This document shows, piece after piece, positions 50,555 to 58,883 of a stretch of 64,000 bases of DNA. A model generated the notes under the pieces. The model ran no database searches, had not been told where the DNA came from, and saw only the letters and a program-made list of their open reading frames with translations. A program made the translations under genes and the position numbers. Location of the stretch: positions 1-64,000 of the forward strand of contig UQHF01000002.1 of the NCBI GenBank assembly GCA_900540785.1, read 5' to 3'. This DNA comes from an uncultured Blautia sp. Lineage in GTDB: Bacteria > Bacillota > Clostridia > Lachnospirales > Lachnospiraceae. Each line of letters begins with the position of its first letter. Within the stretch, counting starts at the first letter, position 1.

Positions 50555-51190
50555 ATGAGTAAAACTGTAGTTTTGTATCATGGGTCAAAGTCAGGAATCC
50601 ACGGTAATATTGCACCTGTAAGCAGAAAATATTGTGATTTTGGTAAGGGATTTTATATGGGAACGGAAAGAATCCAGCCGCTTACATTGATTTGTAATTA
50701 TCCGGACGCCAGAATTTATACGTTAGAAGCAGATTTGTCAGATCTTAAAATTCTGGATATAGAGGTGGGCTTAGAGTGGGCATTACTGGTTGCATACAAT
50801 CGGGGCAAAATGGAAGGGGCGAAAGATACACTTCTTTATAATCGAATTGCAAATTTAAGTAAAAAAAGCGATATGATAATCGGGTATATTGCCAATGACA
50901 GAATGTTTGTTATACTGGACCGTTTTTTCAACGGTGAGATTACAGACCGTGCCCTTATAAATAGTCTGTCTGCTTTGAAATTGGGGAAACAGTACGTAGC
51001 TTTAACAAAAAAAGCCTGTGAGAAAATAAAAATCCTTGATGAAAGGCGAATTTCAGATAAAGAAAGAGAAGAATTGAAACAAAAAAGCGAAGAAAATCGT
51101 CAGGAAGGTATTCAAATTGCAGAGAGAATTTGCAGGGAATATCGCAGGGAAGGGCGATTTTTCGATGAAATATTGGAGGAAGGTAAATAA
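50555..51190 (+). CDS. DUF3990 protein with an ADP-ribosyltransferase-like fold
   Basis: A 211-residue protein from the ATG at 50555. Features of the PARP/ART fold: LYHGS with His9 at strand 1, FGKGFYMG (residues 29-36) like the GxGxY element, and KQYVALT (about 145-151) at the position of the catalytic-Glu strand, here Gln146. Residues 167-211 form a charged helical tail (KEREELKQKSEENRQEG). The family is proposed to be ADP-ribosyltransferases, often beside small partner genes, but activity is not established to my knowledge. The partner at 51192 starts 1 nt after its stop. Confidence 0.8.
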   Translation: MSKTVVLYHGSKSGIHGNIAPVSRKYCDFGKGFYMGTERIQPLTLICNYPDARIYTLEADLSDLKILDIEVGLEWALLVAYNRGKMEGAKDTLLYNRIANLSKKSDMIIGYIANDRMFVILDRFFNGEITDRALINSLSALKLGKQYVALTKKACEKIKILDERRISDKEREELKQKSEENRQEGIQIAERICREYRREGRFFDEILEEGK

Positions 51191-51191
51191 A

Positions 51192-51632
51192 ATGGAAAAC
51201 TTCACACTTGATAAGCGGCAGCTTTGTGATATACAGGGCAGATTATTTGAGCTCGCTTTAAAGAATGGATACGATTGTCCTCTATTTATAGAGGAATTTA
51301 TGAACAGCAGGGCAGCGGCAGCTCTTGATGACGTTTATGACCGTCTGCAATGGGCGGGAGAAGAATATATTCTGGAAGAATTAGATGAGGAAGCCGGAGG
51401 GCTGAAAAAAGCAGGAACAGTTTATTCCAGAGAGGTTATGTACTGGACAGGATATACGTATCGGTACTGGCATTATTACACAAAAGAGACAAGCCGTGAA
51501 ATTTATCACACAGCGGATGCGGAGACGATGAATGAGTGCTGGTTTGGTTTTCATACTCTGGACGTGAAAATGGCGATAGAGGATCTGAAAGAGATTTACA
51601 GGCAGAAATCCCTTCAGAGAATAAAGAATTGA
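51192..51632 (+). CDS. Uncharacterised partner of the DUF3990 protein
   Basis: A 146-residue acidic, mostly helical protein from the ATG at 51192. It has aromatic-rich stretches (VYDRLQWAGEEYILEELDEE at about 50-70; VMYWTGYTYRYWHYYT at about 84-100) and no membrane helix or signal. No family recognised with confidence; I believe similar proteins recur next to DUF3990 genes in Lachnospiraceae. The 1-nt spacing means co-translation. It could be an antidote or a target adaptor of the first protein. Confidence 0.65.
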   Translation: MENFTLDKRQLCDIQGRLFELALKNGYDCPLFIEEFMNSRAAAALDDVYDRLQWAGEEYILEELDEEAGGLKKAGTVYSREVMYWTGYTYRYWHYYTKETSREIYHTADAETMNECWFGFHTLDVKMAIEDLKEIYRQKSLQRIKN

Positions 51633-51637
51633 TAGAG

Positions 51638-51673
51638 AAGGAGCAGAAATGGGATTTACGATTTCTGCTCCTT
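51638..51673. terminator. Hairpin between convergent genes
   Basis: AAGGAGCAGAAAT (51638-51650) pairs with ATTTCTGCTCCTT (51661-51673), a 13-bp perfect stem with a 10-nt loop. T-rich but interrupted sequence follows on both strands. Confidence 0.65.
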
Positions 51674-51681
51674 ATAATATT

Positions 51682-52410
51682 TCACTTGTTTTTTACGTAT
51701 AGTTCAATGGCGCGGCTGGCAAACGCAGCAGTGCCTTTTCCACCGGCATTGTCAATATTGGCAGTAAATTCGTCTGTTTTATACATTTCTCCAAGACTTG
51801 CAAGAATTTCGTCAGAGCAGGTGTAAAAATGTTCTGATATGAAATCCTGTAAATGCAGGATAAGCATTTGAGCGTTTTTGGAAGAAGGTTCGCTGTGTCT
51901 GATTTTACCCAGTTCTGCAAATATGTCCATCATTTGAGCTGTGATAGCATTCTGCTGTAAGGCAGTTCTGTCTTTTGTCTTTTCTTCATACTCCCGGTAT
52001 TCCGGGGTATTTCCCCAGGAAGCCTTTGTACGGGCTTTATATTCCTGTTCTTTTTGTGTGTCAAATGCGGAAAAATTCATCTTATTTCCTCCTGTTAATT
52101 TTATTCCACGAGCGAGCGCAATGAGATTTTCAATGCGTTCTTTTTTTAATTCCAGTAAATCAATTTGTTGTTGGAGCGCTTTTTCCCTGTTAAAAGAGGG
52201 ATTTTCTATAATCTTTTTAATGTCTTTTAAGGAAAATTCCAGTTCACGGAATAATAAAATCTGCTGCAGGGTTTCCAAAGCCTGCTCGTCGTACAGACGA
52301 TAGCCTGCCTGTGTGTGGGCAGCAGGGTGGAGCAGACCGATTTTATCATAATATTGCAGAGTACGTATACTTACTCCTGTTAATTTACTTACTTCATTTA
52401 CTGTCATCAT
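51682..52410 (-). CDS. MerR-family regulator with a TipAS antibiotic-binding domain
   Basis: A 242-residue protein from ATG 52410 (8 nt after AGGAGG). The MerR helix-turn-helix is TVNEVSKLTGVSIRTLQYYDKIGLL, followed by a long coiled dimerisation helix (about residues 75-118). The C-terminal domain (about 130-240; YREYEEKTKDRTA, LGKIRHSEPSSKNAQMLILHLQDFISEHFYTCSDEILASLGEMY) is the TipAS globin-like fold that binds thiopeptides and other drugs. It likely activates its own promoter. The nearby MATE gene is a possible further target. Confidence 0.92.
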   Translation of the reverse strand: MMTVNEVSKLTGVSIRTLQYYDKIGLLHPAAHTQAGYRLYDEQALETLQQILLFRELEFSLKDIKKIIENPSFNREKALQQQIDLLELKKERIENLIALARGIKLTGGNKMNFSAFDTQKEQEYKARTKASWGNTPEYREYEEKTKDRTALQQNAITAQMMDIFAELGKIRHSEPSSKNAQMLILHLQDFISEHFYTCSDEILASLGEMYKTDEFTANIDNAGGKGTAAFASRAIELYVKNK

Positions 52411-52436
52411 AGCATATTCCTCCTCGTGGTAAGATA

Positions 52437-52467
52437 AGAATACACTATTACGTAACGTAGGAGTCAA
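52437..52467 (-). promoter_or_regulatory. MerR-type promoter with 19-bp spacer
   Basis: On the minus strand TTGACT (52467-52462) is followed after 19 bp by TATTCT (52442-52437). The spacer holds a dyad, TACGT (52449-52453) and ACGTA (52455-52459). MerR regulators act on exactly such over-long spacers by twisting DNA. Confidence 0.7.
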
Positions 52468-52507
52468 GTGGTATTTTATTTTTTATCCTGTTTTATAAAA
52501 TATACTA

Positions 52508-52544
52508 TTGACAATATATATACTGTGTAGTACGATGTATATAT
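52508..52544 (+). promoter_or_regulatory. Promoter and operator-like dyad of the padR gene
   Basis: TTGACA (52508-52513), 17 bp, TACGAT (52531-52536). ATATATAC (52516-52523) and GTATATAT (52537-52544) flank the -10 as a 29-bp dyad, consistent with autorepression by PadR. Confidence 0.6.
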
Positions 52545-52567
52545 CGAAAGAACAGTGAGGTGACAAC

Positions 52568-52900
52568 ATGAATCTGGACAAATGGAAATCGCAGATTGTG
52601 CGTGGTACATTGGAATACTGTATTTTGCTCATGTTGAATCGAAAGGTTTGCTATGGATATGAGATTTTGCAGGAATTAAGCAGGTATCCCATGCTTGCTT
52701 CCACAGAAAGTACCGTGTATCCTTTGCTGCGAAGACTGCAGAAAGAGAAGTATCTGCAGTCAACATGGCAGGAATCTGCAGAGGGGCTTCCACCGCGAAA
52801 GTATTATTCCCTGACACAGGAAGGAAAGGAATATCTGGAAGCAATGAATCGTGAATGGGAAAATTTATTAAACGCTATGTCTGTGCTGAAAGGAGAATGA
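52568..52900 (+). CDS. PadR-family transcriptional regulator
   Basis: A 110-residue winged-helix protein: KWKSQIVRGTLEYCILLMLNRKVCYGYEILQELSRYP, TESTVYPLLRRLQKEKYLQSTW and PRKYYSLTQEGKEYL are classic PadR. The final helix dimerises. It is followed by a HAAS-domain membrane protein, a very common pair in Firmicutes. The HAAS partner is thought to be regulated by, or to signal to, PadR. Confidence 0.94.
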   Translation: MNLDKWKSQIVRGTLEYCILLMLNRKVCYGYEILQELSRYPMLASTESTVYPLLRRLQKEKYLQSTWQESAEGLPPRKYYSLTQEGKEYLEAMNREWENLLNAMSVLKGE

Positions 52901-52905
52901 AAACT

Positions 52906-53472
52906 ATGAATGCTGCATTGGAAAAGTATCTGTCCACCGTTGACAAATGTTTAAAACCGCTTCCAACTTCTGAGAGAGTGGATATTGTAAAAGAAATAAA
53001 AAGTTCTGTGCTGGAGATGGAGAGTGAACATCTTTCCACAGAGCAGATTATGGAGAGACTTGGAAAGCCGAAGGAGCTTGCGAGGGCATATCTTGGAGAT
53101 TTACTTACAAAGGAAAAAGGTTTCAGCTGGAAAAGAATTATGATCATCTGTGCTTTTTACAGTCTTGTGGGATTTTCGGGTCTGGTAGTCATTCCCTGTC
53201 TTGGAATTATTGCCCCTACTTTTCTTGTGTGTGGAGCAGTTACTCCGTTGCTGGGTGTGGTAAAGCTGGCAGACTTTCTGCTGCACCTGAATCTTCCCTT
53301 TGTGGAGCATATTGGTTTCCAGTTTGGGGCAGTTTCTGCAGGACCGGTTTCTACGTTCTTTTTATCAATTTTAACAGGTGTGATTTTATTTGCGCTTGGC
53401 TGGGGAGTATGGAAATTGCTGCTTCTTTACTGTAAAAAAGTCAGCAGAACAAAAAGTGACTTATCTATTTAA
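52906..53472 (+). CDS. HAAS-domain (DUF1700-like) membrane protein
   Basis: A 188-residue protein from the ATG at 52906, 10 nt after AAAGGAG; ATG 52897 (overlapping the padR stop) is possible. The N-terminal HAAS domain (about residues 1-75: LEKYLSTVDKCLKPLPTSERVDIVKEIKSS, IMERLGKPKELARAYLGD) is helical and cytoplasmic. Three or four helices follow. Function unknown. Confidence 0.88.
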   Translation: MNAALEKYLSTVDKCLKPLPTSERVDIVKEIKSSVLEMESEHLSTEQIMERLGKPKELARAYLGDLLTKEKGFSWKRIMIICAFYSLVGFSGLVVIPCLGIIAPTFLVCGAVTPLLGVVKLADFLLHLNLPFVEHIGFQFGAVSAGPVSTFFLSILTGVILFALGWGVWKLLLLYCKKVSRTKSDLSI

Positions 53473-53485
53473 GATTAAGGTATGC

Positions 53486-53523
53486 GAACAGGGCAGTCGT
53501 TCTTAAGAGAGACTGCCCTGTTC
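53486..53523 (+). terminator. Strong hairpin after the padR operon
   Basis: GAACAGGGCAGTC (53486-53498) and GACTGCCCTGTTC (53511-53523) pair over 13 bp. No T-run follows, so termination may be weak. Confidence 0.5.
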
Positions 53524-53603
53524 CTTGTCAAAAGCCTATTTTGTATCGCAGTTTTTAAAGTATTTGTTCTACTTGCCCGTTAAATGTACAGACAGGATTA
53601 TTT

Positions 53604-54080
53604 TTACTCAAATTCTGACTGCAGAACAAGTGTGTCCGGAAGATTGAAGATCTTTTCTCGTATAAAAACGGGATAAATATATTCGTTGTTCAGACGTTTA
53701 AACGGTAGCCATTCAAAATCGTGCCTATGACCCTGTTCGTACATTCGGAATTTATCGCCCCTGCTAAAGAGATCTGTATGTGAGACATCAATTAAAAAAT
53801 AAATACACAGTTCGTGAAATTGTTCTTTCGTCACATCTTCATTGAAAAAACTTTGATTTACCCACAAAGGACGGATAATTTTGGCATCTATTTCAAGTTC
53901 TTCTTTTATTTCTCTCAAAACAGCATTTTCCGCTGTTTCATGCAAAGAAACCCTGCCTCCGGGAAGATAATAATATGGTGAGTTCTCATCGTGCATTGCC
54001 AATAATTTATTATCATTTATAATGACGGCACAAACGCGATAATTAAATCGTCCGTATTCGGTATCAAAAGTAATGTCCAT
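53604..54080 (-). CDS. Nudix hydrolase
   Basis: A 158-residue protein with a full Nudix box, GGRVSLHETAENAVLREIKE then ELEI (about residues 41-65), which binds Mg and cleaves a nucleoside diphosphate linked to another group. Substrate unknown. It starts 8 nt after the pfkB stop, whose last codons carry its GAGGAAG ribosome-binding site, so the two share a transcript. Confidence 0.92.
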   Translation of the reverse strand: MDITFDTEYGRFNYRVCAVIINDNKLLAMHDENSPYYYLPGGRVSLHETAENAVLREIKEELEIDAKIIRPLWVNQSFFNEDVTKEQFHELCIYFLIDVSHTDLFSRGDKFRMYEQGHRHDFEWLPFKRLNNEYIYPVFIREKIFNLPDTLVLQSEFE

Positions 54081-54088
54081 AATATCAG

Positions 54089-55063
54089 TTATCTTCCTCT
54101 TTCTGCGATAAAATCAATTACTTCCTGTCTGGAAGGCATGACGCGCAGCGCACCTTTTCTTGTAGTGATAAGAGATGCGGCAGCATTTGCAAAAGTAAGC
54201 ATTTCAAGAAGATTTTCTTCTGTGAGGGAATTCAGTCCATGCTCAAGAACATAATTTAAAATGCTGGCGCAGAAAGTATCGCCTGCTCCTGTTGTCTCGA
54301 TGGTGTTTTCCTGAAGGAAAGGAGCTGCCTCCACGCGCATATCTTTATAGTAAGCGCGGCTTCCTTCTTTTCCCATTGTGATAAGAACAAGAGGAATGTT
54401 GTATTTTTCGCGGATCAGAGCTGCGCCCTTGTCGTAATCGGTTGTGCCGAAAAGAAATTCTACTTCATTATCTGAGATTTTCAGAACGTCACATTTTGTC
54501 ATGCCATATTCCATCTCTCTTTTGGCGTCATCAAGAGATTTCCAGAGAGGCGGGCGAAGGTTAGGGTCAAAGGTGATAATGCAGCCTGCGTCCTTTGCGA
54601 TTTCAATGGCGTGGCGTGTTGCCTCTCTTACGCCCTCATGTGTGGAAGAGAGTGTGCCAAAGTGGAAAAGACGGGAATTCTGGATTAAATCTGCCGGAAC
54701 TTCGTCTTTTGTAAGCATCATATCTGCGCCGGGATTGCGGTAAAAAGAGAAATCTCTGTCTCCATCCGGATAAGTATGTACGAAAGCAAGGGTTGTGTGA
54801 ACCTCTTCGTCCATAAAAAGAGCGCGGGTATCAATGCCAACTTCTTCTACTGCATTTTTTAACTGTGTTCCAAACATATCCTGTCCTACTTTTCCGATAA
54901 AAGCAGTTTTTTTGCCGAGGCGGCCAAGCATGGCAAGTACGTTGCACACAGCGCCTCCGGGATTCGCCTCAAGAAGAGGATTTCCCTGAGAGCTTGTTCC
55001 ATTTTCTGTAAAGTCGATCAGGAGCTCGCCAAGAGCTGTTACGTCAAATAATCTGTTTTCCAT
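54089..55063 (-). CDS. PfkB-family sugar kinase, probable fructokinase
   Basis: A 324-residue ribokinase-fold enzyme. Start chosen at ATG 55063, 9 nt after GGAGG (the TTG at 55078 is in frame but contains this site). N-terminal LGELLIDFTENG and NPGGAVCNVLAMLGRLG bind sugar. The C-terminal TTGAGDTFCASILNY has the catalytic Asp of the GAGD motif (about residue 262). It phosphorylates fructose or a related sugar with ATP. It heads a two-gene operon with Nudix. Confidence 0.9.
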   Translation of the reverse strand: MENRLFDVTALGELLIDFTENGTSSQGNPLLEANPGGAVCNVLAMLGRLGKKTAFIGKVGQDMFGTQLKNAVEEVGIDTRALFMDEEVHTTLAFVHTYPDGDRDFSFYRNPGADMMLTKDEVPADLIQNSRLFHFGTLSSTHEGVREATRHAIEIAKDAGCIITFDPNLRPPLWKSLDDAKREMEYGMTKCDVLKISDNEVEFLFGTTDYDKGAALIREKYNIPLVLITMGKEGSRAYYKDMRVEAAPFLQENTIETTGAGDTFCASILNYVLEHGLNSLTEENLLEMLTFANAAASLITTRKGALRVMPSRQEVIDFIAERGR

Positions 55064-55184
55064 TCGTTCTTCCTCCAAGTACGTAATCTTAATTCCAATT
55101 TAGCGCAGTGAGAAGGATTTGTCAAACAATTTCCTTTATTTTTTCAGGAAAAAATGGTAAAATGGAAAAAATGGGAGGTGTGCT

Positions 55185-57383
55185 ATGGACGAAAAATTAT
55201 ATCAATATATGGACTGGCCGCGGATCGAAGCAGTAGTATACGGGGAAGAAGTTTCTCCGAAAGATGTGATGGGACCAAGGATTACAAAGGATGGTGTTCT
55301 GATCCAGGGATTTTTTCCGGAGGCGAAAAGTGTCAAGGTAGTCGCAGGAAAAAAAGAATATCAGATGGAAATGGAAGACGAGGCGGGATATTTCGCAGTG
55401 CTTCTGCCTGCAAAACGGATTCCAAAATACAGCTTTCTTGTACAGTTGGAAAACTGTGAAAAGCAGTGGAAGGATCCGTATCAGTATTCCGGACAGATTC
55501 TTCCGGAAGAAGAAAAGGCTTTTTGCGCAGGTGTCTATTATGAGGCATATAAAAAGCTGGGTGCACACCTTATGACGGTGGACGGCGTTGAGGGAACTTA
55601 CTTTGCAGTGTGGGCTCCAAATGCAGAGAGAGTCAGTGTTGTGGGGGATTTTAATAACTGGGACGGACGTTTTCTCATGATGCACAGAATGCCCATGTCC
55701 GGGATCTTTGAATTATTTGTGCCGGATATGAAAGAGGGAACTCTTTATAAATATGAAATAAAAGAAAAGAGCGGAAAGGTTTCCTTAAAAGCAGATCCTT
55801 ATGGCTTCCGGGCTGAGAAGCCGAAAGGCTGTGCTTCTGTTGTGGCAGATCTGTCCGGCTTTTCCTGGGACGATGGGGAATGGCTGAAAGAGAGACGTAA
55901 ATATGATGACAGAAAACAGCCGGTTTCCATTTATGAGACAGATATTACAAAGTGGAAGAGCGGAGAAGAACTTGCAGAATTTATGAAAGAGACAGGGTAT
56001 ACCCATGTGGAATTTAAGCCTGTTATGGAATATCTGGAGGAAAGTACAGAGGGATATTCCACCTCGTCTTATTATGCGCCTACTTCCAGGTTTGGAACTC
56101 CGGAAAAATTCCAGAAAACGGTTAATCTTCTGCATCAGGCAGGAGTGGGAGTGATTCTTGACTGGACACCTGCTCAGTTTCCGAGATTTGAGGGAGGACT
56201 GGAAAAGTTTGACGGTACGCCTCTTTATGAAGTTCCTGATGAGAACTGTGCGGTTCACCCGATGTGGGGAACCATGCTTTATAATTATGGAAGTCCGATG
56301 GTGCGGGATTTTCTTATAGCAAACGCCTGCTTCTGGGCAGAGGTTTATCATGTGGACGGATTCCGTATGGACGATGTGGACGCGATGCTTTATCTGGATT
56401 ACGGAAGAAATATGGGAGAATGGCAGCCCAATCTTTACGGAACAAATGAAAATCTTTATGCAGTGGAGTTTTTGAAGCACTTAAATTCTATTATGAAAAA
56501 GAGAAATCCGGGTGTGATTTTGATCGCGCAGGAAGACGGACTCTGGCCGGAGCTTACAGACAGTGTGGAAAATGACCATCTTGGATTTGATTATAAATGG
56601 AGCGGCGGCTGGATAAGAGATTTTCTGGAATATCTTGCATCAGAACCGGAAAGCAGGAAAAACAGCCACGACCAGCTTACACTTTCCACGCTTTATGCGT
56701 ACAGCGAGCATTATATACTCACTCTGGGAAGCAGAGACGTGGGAACCCTTGAAGATTTCCGCAGTAAAATCTGGGGCAATGAAAAGCAGAAGGAAGCGGA
56801 GATCCGGGCAGCGTATGGATATATGACACTTCATCCGGGCTGTAAGATGTCGTCTCCTGATAAAGATATGCCAAAGGAACTGAAAGAGTATATCCGGGAT
56901 TTGAATACCTTATATAAAGAACAGCCGTCTCTCTGGAAAAAAGATGACGATTACGAGGGACTTGAATGGATCCAGCTTATGAAATATGAGGAAAACGTAC
57001 TTACTTTCCTGCGAAAAACCGAGAATCCGGAAGAAACCCTTCTTGCAGTATGTAATTTTTCGGAAGCTCCTTATGAAAATTATCAGGTTGGAGTGCCTTA
57101 TGCCGGAAAATACAAAGAGATTTTTAACAGCGATTTAAAGAAATACGGCGGAGACGGCGTGGGAAATCCGAGGGTAAAAACGGCAAAACAACAGGAGTGT
57201 GACGAGCGTCCGTATTCTATAAAGATGAAGCTTCCGGCGCTCGGAGTCCTTGTATTTTCTGTGACACCGCAGAAGGAGGCGAAAAGAGCTTCCGGGAGAA
57301 AGGTTTCTGAAAAAAGCGTTTCCGGGAAGCGTACTTCCATAAAGAATACTGCAGAAAAGAAAACCAGGAGGACGAAAAAATGA
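55185..57383 (+). CDS. GlgB-like protein (GH13/CBM48) with degenerate catalytic residues
   Basis: A 732-residue homologue of 1,4-alpha-glucan branching enzyme. N-terminal CBM48-type domains (about 1-110 and 120-225; FAVWAPNAERVSVVGDFNNWDGR) and a GH13 barrel follow. Nucleophile Asp is kept (DGFRMDDVDAMLYLDYGR, about 400). But region I DWVPxHF is DWTPAQFP (His to Gln), region III AEE is AQED (acid/base Glu to Gln), and region IV LSHDEV is LGSRDV (transition-state Asp to Arg). Loss of catalysis is likely. A 36-residue Lys/Arg/Ser-rich tail follows the C-terminal beta domain. It may bind glycogen as a scaffold or regulator. The stop overlaps thyA. Confidence 0.85.
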   Translation: MDEKLYQYMDWPRIEAVVYGEEVSPKDVMGPRITKDGVLIQGFFPEAKSVKVVAGKKEYQMEMEDEAGYFAVLLPAKRIPKYSFLVQLENCEKQWKDPYQYSGQILPEEEKAFCAGVYYEAYKKLGAHLMTVDGVEGTYFAVWAPNAERVSVVGDFNNWDGRFLMMHRMPMSGIFELFVPDMKEGTLYKYEIKEKSGKVSLKADPYGFRAEKPKGCASVVADLSGFSWDDGEWLKERRKYDDRKQPVSIYETDITKWKSGEELAEFMKETGYTHVEFKPVMEYLEESTEGYSTSSYYAPTSRFGTPEKFQKTVNLLHQAGVGVILDWTPAQFPRFEGGLEKFDGTPLYEVPDENCAVHPMWGTMLYNYGSPMVRDFLIANACFWAEVYHVDGFRMDDVDAMLYLDYGRNMGEWQPNLYGTNENLYAVEFLKHLNSIMKKRNPGVILIAQEDGLWPELTDSVENDHLGFDYKWSGGWIRDFLEYLASEPESRKNSHDQLTLSTLYAYSEHYILTLGSRDVGTLEDFRSKIWGNEKQKEAEIRAAYGYMTLHPGCKMSSPDKDMPKELKEYIRDLNTLYKEQPSLWKKDDDYEGLEWIQLMKYEENVLTFLRKTENPEETLLAVCNFSEAPYENYQVGVPYAGKYKEIFNSDLKKYGGDGVGNPRVKTAKQQECDERPYSIKMKLPALGVLVFSVTPQKEAKRASGRKVSEKSVSGKRTSIKNTAEKKTRRTKK

Positions 57384-58228
57384 GTCTTGCAGACAATATT
57401 TTTATAGAAATGTGTAAAGACATTATTGAAAATGGTACAAGCACAGAGGGAGAGAAGGTGCGCCCTGTGTGGGAGGACGGAACGTCCGCTTATACGATCA
57501 AGAAATTCGGTGTAGTAAACCGCTATGATCTGAGAAAGGAATTTCCGGCTCTTACTCTTAGAAAGACGGCTCTGAAAAGCTGTATGGACGAGATTCTGTG
57601 GATATGGCAGAAAAAATCAAACAATATCCACGATCTTCACAGCCATATATGGGACAGCTGGGCAGATGAGGACGGCTCCATCGGAAAAGCATACGGATAC
57701 CAGATGAGCGTAAAGCACAGCTATAAAGAGGGAATGATGGATCAGGTAGATCGGGTTCTTTATGATCTGAAAAACAATCCTTACAGCCGAAGGATTATGA
57801 CGAATATTTATGTGCATCAGGATCTCCATGAAATGAACCTTTACCCGTGTGCTTATTCCATGACTTTTAATGTGACGAAAGAGCCGGGAAAAGAGAAGCT
57901 TACTTTAAATGCAATTTTAAATCAGCGTTCCCAGGACATTCTTGCTGCAAATAACTGGAATGTGTGTCAGTATTCCATTCTTCTTATGATGTTTGCCCAG
58001 GTTTGCGATATGGAGGCAGGCGAGCTTCTTCATGTGATTTCCGACTGTCATATTTATGACAGACACATTCCTGTTGTAAAGGAACTCATAGGCCGCACCC
58101 CGTATCCGGCGCCTGTTGTAAAGCTGAATCCGGAGATTAAAGATTTTTATGATTTTACAACAGATGATCTGATTGTGGAAAATTATGAGACATGGCCGCA
58201 GATTAAAAATATCCCAATAGCTGTATAA
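57380..58228 (+). CDS. thyA: Thymidylate synthase
   Basis: A 282-residue enzyme making dTMP from dUMP with methylenetetrahydrofolate. The nucleophile is in MNLYPCAYSMTFNV (about residue 155). RSQDILAANNWNVCQYSILLMMFAQ (about 178-202) and the dUMP-binding DCHIYDRHI (about 216) are present. The sequence is closer to the Bacillus ThyA branch than to the E. coli type. It starts in the stop of the GlgB-like gene (ATGA) and is followed by folA, its metabolic partner. Confidence 0.95.
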   Translation: MSLADNIFIEMCKDIIENGTSTEGEKVRPVWEDGTSAYTIKKFGVVNRYDLRKEFPALTLRKTALKSCMDEILWIWQKKSNNIHDLHSHIWDSWADEDGSIGKAYGYQMSVKHSYKEGMMDQVDRVLYDLKNNPYSRRIMTNIYVHQDLHEMNLYPCAYSMTFNVTKEPGKEKLTLNAILNQRSQDILAANNWNVCQYSILLMMFAQVCDMEAGELLHVISDCHIYDRHIPVVKELIGRTPYPAPVVKLNPEIKDFYDFTTDDLIVENYETWPQIKNIPIAV

Positions 58229-58242
58229 AGGAGAGACAGAAA

Positions 58243-58734
58243 ATGAATATTATTGTAGCAGTCGATAAAAACTGGGCAATCGGAAAGGATAACCGCCTTC
58301 TTGTAAGCATTCCTGCAGACATGAAAATGTTCCGTCAGGAAACAACAGGCAAGGTGGTAGTCATGGGAAGAAAAACTCTGGAGAGCTTTCCTAACGGACT
58401 TCCTTTAAAGAACCGCACAAACATCGTACTTACCGGAAATAAAAATTATAAGGTAAAAGATGCGATCGTTGTCCACACCATTGAGGAGCTTCTTGAGGAG
58501 ATTAAAAAATATCCGAAGGAGGAAGTTTACTGTATCGGAGGGGACAGTGTATATAAACAGCTTCTTCCTTACTGCGACACTGCGCATGTGACAAAAATTG
58601 ATTTTGCATATGAGGCAGACAGCTACTTCCCGAACCTTGACGAGGACAAAGAGTGGCATATAACAGCAGAGAGCGAAGAGCAGACTTATTTCGACCTGGA
58701 ATATCAGTTTGTAAAATACGAGAGAATCCTGTAA
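58243..58734 (+). CDS. folA: Dihydrofolate reductase
   Basis: A 163-residue enzyme regenerating tetrahydrofolate used up by ThyA. N-terminal IIVAVDKNWAIGKDNRLL, catalytic acidic residue in IPADMKMFRQ (Asp about residue 26), VVMGRKTLESFP and YCIGGDSVYKQLL are typical. It is 14 nt after thyA with a GGAGAG site. Confidence 0.96.
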   Translation: MNIIVAVDKNWAIGKDNRLLVSIPADMKMFRQETTGKVVVMGRKTLESFPNGLPLKNRTNIVLTGNKNYKVKDAIVVHTIEELLEEIKKYPKEEVYCIGGDSVYKQLLPYCDTAHVTKIDFAYEADSYFPNLDEDKEWHITAESEEQTYFDLEYQFVKYERIL

Positions 58735-58752
58735 ATCAGGGTTCTCTTTTTA
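58721..58752 (+). terminator. Terminator after folA
   Basis: AGAGAATCCTG (58721-58731) pairs with CAGGGTTCTCT (58737-58747), with one G-T pair, then T-rich sequence. It overlaps the folA stop codon. Confidence 0.75.
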
Positions 58753-58823
58753 TGAGTAAAAAAGAGAAGTTCGCTTTGTCCAGTTAAAAACTTAAAATTT
58801 TAACTCTTTTTCGCTTTAATAGG

Positions 58824-58852
58824 TTGAAATATTTTGGGAATTGCGGTATTAT
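58824..58852 (+). promoter_or_regulatory. Promoter of the leuB-ilvD-ilvB-serC cluster
   Basis: TTGAAA (58824-58829), 17 bp, TATTAT (58847-58852). The transcript leader is about 25 nt, too short for a T-box or peptide attenuator. Confidence 0.65.
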
Positions 58853-58883
58853 AGAAAAAATATTTGAACGAGGAGAGAAAATT

